Assembly: GCF_004795255.1 (NCBI RefSeq)
Contig: NZ_SSBQ01000002.1
Location: forward strand, 5,490,001 to 5,554,000
Reading direction: 5' to 3'
DNA length: 64,000 nt
DNA from: Streptomyces sp. RKND-216
GTDB lineage: Bacteria > Actinomycetota > Actinomycetes > Streptomycetales > Streptomycetaceae
The translations under genes were made by a program, and so were the position numbers. Below the pieces are notes generated by a model. That model was not told where the DNA came from, did no database searches, and saw nothing but the letters and a program-made list of their open reading frames with translations. Below, piece after piece: positions 26,446 through 34,979 of the stretch (positions are counted from its first letter, which is position 1; every line of letters starts with the position of its first letter).

Positions 26446-27183
26446 ATGAGCGACGAGACGGCCCCCGCAGCACACACAGCCCCCGCACCCCACGGCGTCA
26501 CCTACCGCGCGCGCCACCACCGGGGCACCGGCCCCGGACACATCACCCCCGACGGGTGCTCCGTCAGCCTCTACGCACGCCTCCCGGCCGGCGACGAGCC
26601 GGAGATCGTCGCCGCCGCCGCCTCGAGCGGCGCGACCCTCCTCGAACTCGGCTCCGGCGCCGGCCGCCTGACCCGCCCCCTGCGGGAGAAGGGATTCCGC
26701 GTCACGGCCGTCGACGAGTCCGCCGAGATGCTGGCGCAGATCGACGGCGCACCCACCGTCCGCTCCACCATCGAGGACCTGCGGCTGGACGAACGGTTCG
26801 ACGTCGTGCTCCTGGCGTCCTTCCTGATCAACACCGCCGACGACGCGCTGCGCGACGCGCTGCTGCGCACCTGCGCGTACCACCTCGCCCCCGGCGGGGC
26901 CGTCCTCGTCCAGCGCGAGGGCGAATGGCACCGCACCCGCACCACGGGGGAGGAGTGGGAGCACGACGGCATGACCGTGCGGATCGCGCTCCGTGAACCC
27001 GCCGGGGGCGGCGCCAAGCGCACCCGCATGGAGTACGCCTTCGAGGACGCCGCCTGGAGCCAGACCTTCGTCTCCCACGACCTCCACGAGGCCGACTTCG
27101 CCCAGGCGCTGCACCGGGCCGGTCTCACTCTGGACGCCTACCTCACCGACGACCGGACCTGGGCGCGGGCCCTGCCGCGGTGA
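26446..27183 (+). CDS. Class I SAM-dependent methyltransferase, unknown substrate
   Basis: This 245-residue protein has SAM motif I at TLLELGSGAGRLTRPL (about residue 63), then VTAVDESAEML (motif II) and FDVVLLASFLINTAD (motif III). The C-terminal half is a beta-rich region. Nothing identifies the substrate. No Shine-Dalgarno is visible before the ATG. A short inverted repeat ATTCG-N8-CGAAT (26390-26407) lies about 40 nt upstream. The end of the gene overlaps a leftward extension of the next frame, but that frame very probably starts later, at 27318. Confidence 0.88.
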   Translation: MSDETAPAAHTAPAPHGVTYRARHHRGTGPGHITPDGCSVSLYARLPAGDEPEIVAAAASSGATLLELGSGAGRLTRPLREKGFRVTAVDESAEMLAQIDGAPTVRSTIEDLRLDERFDVVLLASFLINTADDALRDALLRTCAYHLAPGGAVLVQREGEWHRTRTTGEEWEHDGMTVRIALREPAGGGAKRTRMEYAFEDAAWSQTFVSHDLHEADFAQALHRAGLTLDAYLTDDRTWARALPR

Positions 27184-27200
27184 ACGACCGCCCGCCTCGC

Positions 27201-27247
27201 CCGCCCGCCCGCACCGCCGTGCCCGGCGGGCGGGCGGCCCTGTGGTC
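27201..27247 (+). terminator. Possible hairpin between the methyltransferase and Lrp genes
   Basis: CCGCCCGCCC (27201-27210) can pair with GGGCGGGCGG (27238-27247) across a 27-nt loop. The long loop makes the call moderate. Confidence 0.45.
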
Positions 27248-27317
27248 TACTGCGGATACGGCGTGCGCCGCTGCCGCCCGGCCACCGCAAGCGCAGAAGA
27301 AGAGTGAACCACCCGCA

Positions 27318-27776
27318 GTGCGACACCTGAACGAACTCGACGAACGCATCGTCCGCGTCCTCGCGGAGGACGCCCGCCGCTCCTACGCCGACATCGGCGC
27401 CGAGGTCGGTCTGTCCGCTCCCGCGGTCAAACGCCGCGTGGACAGGCTCCGCGAAGACGGCGCGATCACCGGCTTCACGGTGCGCGTGGACCCTGCGGCG
27501 CTCGGCTGGGAGACGGAAGGGTTCATCGAGATGTACTGCCGGTCCAACACCGGGCCCCAGGACATCCGCCGCGCCCTCACCCGCTACCCCGAGGTCGTCG
27601 CCGCCTCCACCGTCACCGGCGACGCCGACGCCGTCGTGCAGGTCTTCGCCTCCGACATGCGGCACTTCGAGGCGGTGCTCGAACGCATCGCCTCCGAGCC
27701 GTTCGTGGAACGCACCAAGTCGGTCCTGGTGCTCTCCCCGCTGCTCCGCCGCTACGGCTCCGGCGCCCCCACCTGA
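27318..27776 (+). CDS. Lrp/AsnC-family regulator, likely controller of the davAB pair
   Basis: The 152-residue protein has an N-terminal HTH (LDERIVRVLAEDARRSYADI, then VGLSAPAVKRRVDRLREDG) and a C-terminal RAM effector domain (about residues 66-145). These proteins respond to amino acids and bind as octamers to phased sites. GTG 27318 gives the normal MRHLNELDERIV start; the frame is open upstream from 27180 but that part looks non-coding. It is followed by an amino-acid-oxidising pair, and direct repeats lie between. Confidence 0.92.
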   Translation: MRHLNELDERIVRVLAEDARRSYADIGAEVGLSAPAVKRRVDRLREDGAITGFTVRVDPAALGWETEGFIEMYCRSNTGPQDIRRALTRYPEVVAASTVTGDADAVVQVFASDMRHFEAVLERIASEPFVERTKSVLVLSPLLRRYGSGAPT

Positions 27777-27810
27777 CCGACGCCCCACGCTCCGGCGCGC
27801 CACCCACGCA

Positions 27811-27876
27811 CAACGAATCGCCGTGGAAACGGCCGAAGACGCAACGAACCGCCCGTCGGCCCGCAACGGAGTCGTC
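27811..27876 (+). repeat. Spaced direct repeats CAACGA(A/G), candidate Lrp operator
   Basis: CAACGAATCGCC (27811), CAACGAACCGCC (27842) and CAACGGAGTCG (27864) lie on the same strand 31 and 22 nt apart, about three and two helical turns. They sit between the Lrp gene and the davAB pair. A weak promoter-like pair, TTGTCG (27877-27882) and TACCGT (27901-27906) with an 18-nt spacer, follows directly. Confidence 0.5.
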
Positions 27877-27949
27877 TTGTCGGCCTTCCCCGCTCGACCG
27901 TACCGTCGATGTGTTCGCTCGCATCCCGTACGACCAGGTCAGGGGTTCC

Positions 27950-28780
27950 ATGACGCCGCTGCGCACCGCGCTGCTCCAGGGGCCGGGCGGCGTACCCGCC
28001 TCCACCGACGTCACCCTCGAGGCCCTCGACGACGCCGCGGGCCGGGCCGCCGCCGCGGGCGCGAGGCTCCTGGTCGCCTCCGAGCTGTACCTGACCGGCT
28101 ACGCACTCGGCGACCGCGTCACGGACCTCGCCGAGGAGGCCGACGGGCCCGGCGCCCACGCCGTCGCGCGCATCGCTGCGCGGCACGGCCTCGCCGTCGC
28201 CTACGGCTACCCGGAACGCGCCGGGAAGGCCGTCCACAACGCCGTGCAGCTGATCGGCCCCACCGGCGAACCGCTGGCCCACTACCGCAAGACACACCTC
28301 TACGGCGGCTACGAGACCGCCCAGTTCACCCCCGGCGACACACTCGTCGTCCAGGCGGACCTGGACGGCCTCCGGATCGGCCTCCTCGTCTGCTACGACG
28401 TCGAGTTTCCGGAGACCGTACGCGCGCATGCGCTGGCCGGCACCGACCTGCTCCTCGTGCCCACTGCGCTGATGCGGCCCTACGAGTTCGTCGCGCAGAC
28501 CCTGCTGCCCGCCCGCGCCTGGGAGAACCAGATCTACATCGCCTACGCCGACCGCTGCGGCCCCGAGGGGGACTTCGACTTCGCCGGCCTCAGCTGCCTG
28601 GCCGCCCCCGACGGTGCCGTCCGCGCCCGCGCAGGAGCAGGCGGCGAACTCGTCCTCGGGGACGCCGATCCCGCCCTCCTCGCCGCCTCCCGCGCACGCA
28701 ACCCCTACCTCACCGACCGCCGCTCCGACCTGTACAGCCCGCGCCACCCGCACGACCCGCAAGGAGAACCGCCCCGATGA
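27950..28780 (+). CDS. davA: Nitrilase-superfamily amidase, DavA-like (5-aminovaleramidase)
   Basis: The 276-residue carbon-nitrogen hydrolase has the Glu-Lys-Cys triad at E45 (ASELYLTGY), K114 (YRKTHLYGGYE) and C148 (LLVCYDVEFPE). Its sequence recalls Pseudomonas DavA, which hydrolyses 5-aminovaleramide to 5-aminovalerate. ATG 27950 follows AGGGG; in-frame GTG 27911 lacks a site. It overlaps the flavin oxidase by 4 nt, matching the davBA enzyme pairing. The lysine-derived substrate is inferred from this pairing; a tryptophan- or arginine-derived amide remains possible. Confidence 0.85.
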   Translation: MTPLRTALLQGPGGVPASTDVTLEALDDAAGRAAAAGARLLVASELYLTGYALGDRVTDLAEEADGPGAHAVARIAARHGLAVAYGYPERAGKAVHNAVQLIGPTGEPLAHYRKTHLYGGYETAQFTPGDTLVVQADLDGLRIGLLVCYDVEFPETVRAHALAGTDLLLVPTALMRPYEFVAQTLLPARAWENQIYIAYADRCGPEGDFDFAGLSCLAAPDGAVRARAGAGGELVLGDADPALLAASRARNPYLTDRRSDLYSPRHPHDPQGEPPR

Positions 28781-30495
28781 CGTCCATGGTGCCCACCGCC
28801 GCGCACGACGACCACCACGACCCGGACGCCACCGCACAGGCCGGCAGGCCGCTCACCATGTTCGGCCCGGACTTCCCCTTCGCCTACGACGACTTCCTCG
28901 CCCACCCGGCGGGAATCGGCTCGGTGCCCGCCACCGAACACGGCACCGAGGTCGCCGTGGTCGGCGGCGGCCTGTCCGGCCTCGTCGCCGCCTACGAGCT
29001 GATGAAGATGGGCCTCCGGCCCGTCGTGTACGAGGCCGACCGGCTCGGCGGACGGCTGCGCACCGACCGCTTCGAGGGCTGCGAGGGTGACCTCACGGCG
29101 GAGATGGGCGCCATGCGCTTCCCGCCTTCCTCCACCGCTTTCCGGCACTACGTCGACCTGACCGGCCTGGAGACCACGCCGTTCCCGAACCCCCTCGCGC
29201 CGGACACCCCGTCCACGGTCGTCGACCTCAAGGGTGAGTCCCACTACGCCCGCACCCTCGACGACCTGCCCGAGGTCTACCACCAGGTCATGGACGCCTG
29301 GAACGCCTGCCTGGAGGAGGGCGCCGACTTCTCCGACATGCAGCACGCCATCCGCGAGCGCGACGTGCCGCGCATCCGCGAGATCTGGGCGCGGCTGGTC
29401 GAGAAGCTCGACAACCAGACCTTCTACGGCTTCCTGTGCGACGCGAAGGCCTTCTCCTCCTTCCGGCACAGGGAGATCTTCGGCCAGGTCGGCTTCGGCA
29501 CCGGCGGCTGGGACACCGACTTCCCCAACTCCATCCTGGAGATCCTCCGGGTCGTCTACACCGGCGCCGACGACGACCACCGCGGCATCGTCGGCGGCTC
29601 CCAGCAGCTCCCGGAGCGGCTGTGGGAGCGGGAGCCGGCGAAGATCGTGCACTGGCAGCACGGCACCTCGCTGGCCTCGCTGCACGACGGCGGCCGCCCG
29701 CGCCCCGCGGTGACCCGGATGCACCGCACGGCCGGCAACCGCGTCACGATCACCGACGCCGACGGCCGCATCCGCACCTACCGGGCCGCGGTCTTCACCG
29801 CGCAGTCCTGGATGATGCTCGCCAAGATCGACTGCGACGACGCGCTGCTGCCCATCGATCACTGGACCGCCGTCGAGCGCACCCACTACATGGAGTCCTC
29901 CAAGCTGTTCGTCCCCGTCGACCGGCCGTTCTGGCTCGACACCGACGAGGAGACCGGCCGGGACGTGATGTCGATGACGCTCACCGACCGCATGACCCGC
30001 GGCACCTACCTGCTCGACGACGGCCCGGACCGGCCCGCGGTCATCTGCCTCTCCTACACCTGGTGCGACGACAGCCTGAAGTGGCTGCCGCTCAGCCCCG
30101 AGGAGCGCCTCGAGGTGATGCTGAAGTCGCTGCGGGAGATCTATCCCAAGGTCGACATCCGCAGGCACATCATCGGCGACCCGGTGACCGTCTCCTGGGA
30201 GAACGAGCCCTACTTCATGGGGGCGTTCAAGGCCAACCTGCCCGGCCACTACCGCTACCAGCGGCGCCTGTTCACGCATTTCATGCAGGACCGGCTGCCC
30301 GAGGACAAGCGCGGCCTGTTCCTGGCCGGAGACGACATCTCCTGGACCGCCGGCTGGGCGGAGGGTGCCGTGCACACCGCGCTGAACGCCGTCTGGGGCG
30401 TGATGCACCAGTTCGGTGGCTCCACCGACCCGTCGAACCCGGGACCGGGCGACGTCTACGACGAGATCGCCCCGGTCGAGCTCCCCGAAGACTGA
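28777..30495 (+). CDS. davB: Flavin amine oxidase family L-amino-acid 2-monooxygenase, DavB-like
   Basis: The 572-residue protein has the FAD dinucleotide motif GGGLSG at about residues 63-68 followed by ELMKMGLRPVVYEA and GGRL. Stretches such as FGPDFPFAYDDFLAHPAG, MGAMRFP, FGQVGFGTGGWDTDFPNS and the C-terminal FLAGDDISWTAGWAEGA closely match what I recall of Pseudomonas lysine 2-monooxygenase DavB. That enzyme turns L-lysine into 5-aminovaleramide, CO2 and water; tryptophan 2-monooxygenases are the nearest relatives. It is coupled to davA by a 4-nt overlap. No downstream aminotransferase (davT) or dehydrogenase (davD) is nearby. Confidence 0.85.
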   Translation: MTSMVPTAAHDDHHDPDATAQAGRPLTMFGPDFPFAYDDFLAHPAGIGSVPATEHGTEVAVVGGGLSGLVAAYELMKMGLRPVVYEADRLGGRLRTDRFEGCEGDLTAEMGAMRFPPSSTAFRHYVDLTGLETTPFPNPLAPDTPSTVVDLKGESHYARTLDDLPEVYHQVMDAWNACLEEGADFSDMQHAIRERDVPRIREIWARLVEKLDNQTFYGFLCDAKAFSSFRHREIFGQVGFGTGGWDTDFPNSILEILRVVYTGADDDHRGIVGGSQQLPERLWEREPAKIVHWQHGTSLASLHDGGRPRPAVTRMHRTAGNRVTITDADGRIRTYRAAVFTAQSWMMLAKIDCDDALLPIDHWTAVERTHYMESSKLFVPVDRPFWLDTDEETGRDVMSMTLTDRMTRGTYLLDDGPDRPAVICLSYTWCDDSLKWLPLSPEERLEVMLKSLREIYPKVDIRRHIIGDPVTVSWENEPYFMGAFKANLPGHYRYQRRLFTHFMQDRLPEDKRGLFLAGDDISWTAGWAEGAVHTALNAVWGVMHQFGGSTDPSNPGPGDVYDEIAPVELPED

Positions 30496-30544
30496 CCGCA
30501 CCCGGAGGGGCGCCCCGCCATCGCTCCTCCCGCACGTTCCCCCC

Positions 30545-30571
30545 GGCGCGGGGCACTGCATGCCCCGCGCC
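30545..30571. terminator. Terminator between davB and the MFS gene
   Basis: GGCGCGGGGCA (30545-30555) pairs perfectly with TGCCCCGCGCC (30561-30571). The genes on both sides converge. The rest of the 279-nt gap shows nothing else. Confidence 0.8.
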
Positions 30572-30774
30572 GACCCGCGGCCCGGCCACCTACCGCCACG
30601 CCGTCCCGCGCGGACACGCCCGCGCCGACCGCACGCTTCCGCCGTACGACGTCCGCCACCGCTCCCGCGTCCCGCAGCGGCGGCTCCTCGACCCATGCCA
30701 TGGGCCCAGCGTCGCAGGGGCCCACCGTGACGCACCGGTTGTTCGGCCCGGCTTGCCCCACCGGGGGACCGCCC

Positions 30775-32070
30775 TTACGCCTCCCGGGCTCCCGTGCCGC
30801 CGTCCGCGGCGCACTTCCCCGCGCTGCGCCCGGCGGTGCCGGTCCCGCTCCCGCCGTCCGTACCGCCCGTCGGGACGGCGGCCGGTCCGGAGGTGCGCGG
30901 GGCCGGCCGCAGCACGCCCGCCCCCAGCACCAGACCGGACGTCAGCACGGTGACCACGCCGAAGGACACCGGCAGCGAGGTGGCTTCGGCCACCCAGCCC
31001 ACCGCTGCCGGAGCGGCCAGGCCCGACGCATAGGCCAGCGTCGCCACGCCGGCGACGGCCCGCCCCGCGGAGCCCTCCGAGGCCCGCCCGGCGGCCGAGA
31101 AGCACAGCGGCACCACCACCGCGATGCCCACCCCGATCAGCGCGTAACCGGCCACGGCGGACGCGGGCGCTTCCGCGGTCGTCACCAGCACTCCGCCGAG
31201 CGTCGCCAGGACCCCGCCCGCACGCACCGTGCGCACCGCCCCGAAGCGTTCCACCGTCGCGTCGCCCGCCAGCCGGGTGACCGCCATGGTGCAGGCGAAC
31301 GCCGTGTAGGCGGTGGCCGCCAGGCCGGGTGACGCGCCGGTGACGTCCCGCAGGTAGATGCCCGACCAGTCCATGGACGCGCCCTCGGCGAACACCGCGC
31401 AGAATCCCACCAGCCCGACCGCCAGCGCGCCCCGGGTGGGCAGCGCGAACCGCGGCGGCTCCGGTTCCGCCGCCCCGGCGTCCGGCCGCACGTCCAGCAC
31501 CCACTGGCAGGCCACCACCGCCACCCCGCACAGCGCCGGCGCCACGAGGGCCAGGTGCAGCGTCGCCGGCAGGCCGCCGTGCGCGGCCAGCACCCCCAGC
31601 GCGCCGCCCGCCAGACCGCCCACGCTCCACATGCCGTGCAGTGACGACAGCACTGAACGCCCGTAGCGCTCCTCCACGTACACGCCCTGCGCGTTCATCG
31701 CCACGTCCATCAGGCCCAGCCCGCAGCCGAACAGGAACAGCGCCCCGCACAGCCACCCCAGTCCCGGCATCAGCGGCGGCAGCGCCAGGCCCGCGGAGCA
31801 CGCCAGCGAGGTGCCGCGCAACGTCGCCCGCGGCCCCAACCGGTGCTCCAGGAAAGCCGACAGCGGCATCGCCGCCGACGCCCCCAGCGTCACGCACACC
31901 AGCGCCACGCCCAGCCATCCGGGGCTCAGGCCGAGGTGCTCGCGCATCCACGGGATGCGGGTGGCGAACGTGCCGCTGGCCGTCCCGTGCACCGCGAACA
32001 CCACCGCCACGGCCCGCCGCGCCGAACGGGTCTCCCGCCCGCCGCCGATCCGCTCCTCGCCCCGGGCCAT
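30775..32070 (-). CDS. MFS transporter
   Basis: The 431-residue membrane protein has about 12 predicted hydrophobic segments, including WLGVALVCVTLGASAAMPL, GWLCGALFLFGCGLGLMDV and SAVAGYALIGVGIAVVVPL. The signature GLGLMDVAMNAQGVYVEERY resembles YbjJ/inner-membrane MFS proteins. The start MARGEERIGG (ATG 32070) follows GGGGAG; upstream GTG codons in frame are less likely. No substrate can be read from the sequence. It converges with davB and diverges from the riboflavin operon. Confidence 0.85.
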   Translation of the reverse strand: MARGEERIGGGRETRSARRAVAVVFAVHGTASGTFATRIPWMREHLGLSPGWLGVALVCVTLGASAAMPLSAFLEHRLGPRATLRGTSLACSAGLALPPLMPGLGWLCGALFLFGCGLGLMDVAMNAQGVYVEERYGRSVLSSLHGMWSVGGLAGGALGVLAAHGGLPATLHLALVAPALCGVAVVACQWVLDVRPDAGAAEPEPPRFALPTRGALAVGLVGFCAVFAEGASMDWSGIYLRDVTGASPGLAATAYTAFACTMAVTRLAGDATVERFGAVRTVRAGGVLATLGGVLVTTAEAPASAVAGYALIGVGIAVVVPLCFSAAGRASEGSAGRAVAGVATLAYASGLAAPAAVGWVAEATSLPVSFGVVTVLTSGLVLGAGVLRPAPRTSGPAAVPTGGTDGGSGTGTAGRSAGKCAADGGTGAREA

Positions 32071-32239
32071 CGCTCCCCGTCCGCCGTCCCACCCGACCGG
32101 ACCCACGCTACGAGCCGTCCCCGCGCCCGCCGCAAGCCCGGGGACCGCCCACGGGGCGTCGGGTCCTGTGAAGACCCGGCCGCGGAGCGTTGTGAGTCAC
32201 TCCACAGGGGTCACCCGCATGGACCGCGCCGTCGCGTGG

Positions 32240-32245
32240 CAGACT
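32240..32245 (+). promoter_or_regulatory. Possible -10 element of the riboflavin operon
   Basis: CAGACT at 32240-32245 lies about 20 nt upstream of the FMN riboswitch, where the promoter is expected. No clear -35 partner is seen at normal spacing. Confidence 0.35.
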
Positions 32246-32266
32246 GAAGGCGTACCAGTGACGTCA

Positions 32267-32393
32267 GCGCACTCCGGGGTCGGTGAAAGTCCGAACCGGC
32301 GGTTACAGTCCGCGACCCGGCCGCAGCCAGCGGCCGGTTGACCAGGTGAAACTCCTGGACCGACGGTGAAAGTCCGGATGGGAGGCAGTGCGC
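32267..32393 (+). ncRNA. FMN riboswitch (RFN element)
   Basis: The closing stem pairs GCGCACT (32267-32273) with AGTGCGC (32387-32393). Inside are the diagnostic RFN strings GGGGTCGGTGAAAGTCCG, GGCGGTTACAGTCCGC, and CGACGGTGAAAGTCCGG, GGATGGGAGGCAGTGCG. It controls ribD and the downstream genes in response to FMN. Downstream, GGTCCTC (32499-32505) can pair with GAGGACC (32538-32544) in the ribD ribosome site, which suggests translational switching. Confidence 0.96.
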
Positions 32394-32545
32394 GGCGGAC
32401 GAGACCGGTACCCGCCGCCACGGCGCGCCGTACTCCCGTTCGGGGAGACGTCGGCATCCCGTGCCCGGCGCGCTTCCACCGGTCACCCGTCCGTCCGTGG
32501 TCCTCACCCGCCCCGGAGTCCGTGCCCGATGAGGCAGGAGGACCG

Positions 32546-33679
32546 GTGGCCGGCCACCCCGCGGCATCCGCAGAGCAGTCCGCCATGCGCCGCGCCCTCG
32601 CGCTCGCCGCCCGCGGCCTGGGCTCCACCAGCCCCAACCCGGTCGTCGGCTGCGTCGTACTCGACCGCGACGGGCGCACCGTCGGCGAAGGATGGCACCA
32701 GCGCGCCGGCGGCCCGCACGCCGAGATCCACGCCCTCGCCGAGGCCGGCGACGACGCGGCCGGCGGTACCGCCGTGGTCACCCTCGAGCCCTGCGACCAC
32801 ACCGGACGCACCGGCCCCTGCACCCGCGCCCTCCTCGACGCCCGCGTCGCCCGCGTGGTCTACGCCGTGCCCGACCCCACCGACGGTGCGGCGGGCGGAG
32901 CCGCGACGCTGCGCGCCGCCGGCGTCGACGTCGTCTCCGGGCTGCTCGGCGACGAGGCCGGAGAGGTCAATGCCGCCTGGCTCACCGCCGTACGCCGCGG
33001 CACACCGCACGTGACCTGGAAGTACGCCGCCACCCTCGACGGCCGCAGCGCCGCCGCCGACGGCACCAGCCGCTGGATCACCTCCGCCGCCGCCCGCGCC
33101 GACGTGCACCGGCTGCGGGCCGAGTCCGACGCCGTGGTCGTCGGCTCCGGCACCCTGCGCGCCGACGACCCGCACCTCGCCGTCCGGGGCGTCGAAGGCG
33201 CCGTCCAGCCGCTGCGCGTCGTCCTCGACACCGAGGCCACCCTCACGGCCGGCGCCCGCGTCCTGGACGGCGCCGCGCCCACCCTCGTCGCCGTCGCCGA
33301 GGACGCCGGTACCGGCCACCTGCCCGGGGAGACCGACGTCCTGCGCCTCCCGCGCGGCGAGGACGGCCACGGGCTCGCCCTGCGGCCCCTGCTCACCGCC
33401 CTGCACGCGCGCGGCGTGCGGTCCGTTCTGCTGGAAGGCGGACCCACCCTTGCCGGGGCGTTTCTCGCCGCAGGAGCCGTCGACCGGGTCGTCGGCTACC
33501 TCGCCCCCGTCCTCCTCGGCGACGGCCCGCCCGCCCTCGCCGGCGGCGGAATCACCACTCTCACCGAGGCGTTGCGGCTGCACGTGACCGGCACCGCGCA
33601 CCTCGGCCCCGACCTCCGCATCACCGCCGTGCCCGTCCCCGCCGCCGCCGCAGCCGCCGCCGCAGCCGGCCGACCCTGA
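32546..33679 (+). CDS. ribD: Bifunctional riboflavin deaminase / reductase RibD
   Basis: The 377-residue protein removes the amino group of the pyrimidine intermediate and reduces its ribose. The N-terminal deaminase has zinc ligands HAEIHAL and [11 protein letters not shown] (about residues 55-95). The C-terminal reductase starts near [23 protein letters not shown] 32546 has AGGAGG 4 nt upstream; GTG 32522 is in frame but has no site. It is 152 nt downstream of the FMN riboswitch and 14 nt before ribE. It ends in a run of alanines. Confidence 0.95.
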   Translation: MAGHPAASAEQSAMRRALALAARGLGSTSPNPVVGCVVLDRDGRTVGEGWHQRAGGPHAEIHALAEAGDDAAGGTAVVTLEPCDHTGRTGPCTRALLDARVARVVYAVPDPTDGAAGGAATLRAAGVDVVSGLLGDEAGEVNAAWLTAVRRGTPHVTWKYAATLDGRSAAADGTSRWITSAAARADVHRLRAESDAVVVGSGTLRADDPHLAVRGVEGAVQPLRVVLDTEATLTAGARVLDGAAPTLVAVAEDAGTGHLPGETDVLRLPRGEDGHGLALRPLLTALHARGVRSVLLEGGPTLAGAFLAAGAVDRVVGYLAPVLLGDGPPALAGGGITTLTEALRLHVTGTAHLGPDLRITAVPVPAAAAAAAAAGRP

Positions 33680-33693
33680 AGGAGCCCGCCGAC

Positions 33694-34323
33694 ATGTTCA
33701 CCGGAATCGTCGAGGAACTCGGCGAAGTCGTCGCGGTCGAGGAACGGCAGGACGCCGCCCGCTTCCGGCTGCGCGGACCGCTCGTCACCGAGGGCGCCCG
33801 GCACGGCGACTCCATCGCCGTCAACGGCGTCTGCCTCACCGTCGTGGACACCGCCGACGGCGAGTTCACCGCCGACGTGATGGCCGAGACGCTCCAGCGC
33901 TCCAGCCTCGGCGCGCTGACCGCCGGGTCCCGCGTCAACCTCGAACGGCCCACGGCCCTCGGCGGCCGTCTCGGCGGGCACCTCGTCCAGGGCCACGTCG
34001 ACGGCACCGGCACCCTCCTGGCGCGCACGCCCGCCGAGCACTGGGAGATCGTGCGGGTCGGCATCCCCGGCGGACTCGCCCGCTACGTCGTGGAGAAGGG
34101 CTCCATCACCGTCGACGGCGTTTCGCTGACCGTCGTCGAGGCAGGCGAGGACTTCCTCACCGTCAGCCTCATCCCGACCACGCTGGCCCTGACCACCCTG
34201 GGCCACAAGCAGCCCGGCGATCCCGTCAACCTCGAGGTCGACGTCCTCGCCAAGTACGTCGAGCGGCTCCTCGCCGCCGGTGTCACCCCCCTCGCCGGAC
34301 CCACCGCGGAGGCCGCACGGTGA
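33694..34323 (+). CDS. ribE: Riboflavin synthase (alpha subunit)
   Basis: The 209-residue protein is built from two similar lumazine-binding halves, starting [17 protein letters not shown] and, in the second half, [14 protein letters not shown]. It dismutates two 6,7-dimethyl-8-ribityllumazine molecules to riboflavin. The motif [11 protein letters not shown] in half one corresponds to [11 protein letters not shown] in half two. The ATG follows AAGGAGCC. The stop overlaps the ribM GTG by 4 nt. Confidence 0.97.
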   Translation: MFTGIVEELGEVVAVEERQDAARFRLRGPLVTEGARHGDSIAVNGVCLTVVDTADGEFTADVMAETLQRSSLGALTAGSRVNLERPTALGGRLGGHLVQGHVDGTGTLLARTPAEHWEIVRVGIPGGLARYVVEKGSITVDGVSLTVVEAGEDFLTVSLIPTTLALTTLGHKQPGDPVNLEVDVLAKYVERLLAAGVTPLAGPTAEAAR

Positions 34324-34979
34324 GCGCCCTGGACTGGCTCGGCGACGTGGCGTTCACCGCCCTCGGCCAACAGGTCATCTGGTCCGACATGCTGGGCAAC
34401 ACGATCGGTCTGGCGGCGCTCGCCCTCGGCTGGCGCCGCAACGTCCTCACCTGGCCGGCGCAGCTGCTCTCCGGCCTGGTCCTCGTCGTCGCCTACCACG
34501 GCGCCGACCTCGCCGGGGGCGTGGGCAAGCAGCTGATCGTCATCTCCGTCGCCGTGTGGGGCTGGCGGCAGTGGACGCGCGGCAACCGTCAGGCCCAGGA
34601 CGGTTCCGTGGCCGTCCGGTTCGCCACCTGGTGCGAACGCGGGGTCCTCGCAGCCGGCACCGCGGCCGGAACCCTGGCCGTCGGCGGGCTGTTCACCCTC
34701 GTCCCCCACCTCTCGTGGAACCCCTGGCCGGACGCCTACATCTTCGTCGGCACCCTCACCGCGATGGTCGCCCAGGCCCGCGGCCTGGTCGAGTTCTGGT
34801 TCGCCTGGCTGCTGGTCGACCTGGTGGGCGTGCCCCTGGCCTTCAGCAGCGGCCTGGCCTTCTCCGGCCTGGTCTACGTCCTCTACCTCGGCCTCGTCCT
34901 GTGGGGCCTGCGCGCCTGGTGGCTGCGTTCCCGCACCGCCACCGCCCGGCCGACCGCCCTCGAAGGAGCGCTGTCATGA
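34320..34979 (+). CDS. ribM: PnuC-family riboflavin transporter RibM
   Basis: This 219-residue membrane protein of the PnuC family has hydrophobic helices around residues 25-45, 50-62, 103-125, 145-160 and 165-195, with [17 protein letters not shown] and conserved tryptophans (WGWRQW, WWLRS). In riboflavin operons of actinobacteria, PnuC paralogues called RibM import riboflavin (shown for Corynebacterium and Streptomyces davawensis). Its location inside an FMN-riboswitch operon supports that over nicotinamide mononucleotide transport. It is coupled to ribE and nearly overlaps ribBA. Confidence 0.9.
   Translation: MSALDWLGDVAFTALGQQVIWSDMLGNTIGLAALALGWRRNVLTWPAQLLSGLVLVVAYHGADLAGGVGKQLIVISVAVWGWRQWTRGNRQAQDGSVAVRFATWCERGVLAAGTAAGTLAVGGLFTLVPHLSWNPWPDAYIFVGTLTAMVAQARGLVEFWFAWLLVDLVGVPLAFSSGLAFSGLVYVLYLGLVLWGLRAWWLRSRTATARPTALEGALS

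Noticed and set aside
27180..27317. N-terminal extension of the Lrp gene back to 27180
   Set aside because: The extra 46 residues are low-complexity and would disturb the normal Lrp start; the hairpin at 27201-27247 also lies in it.
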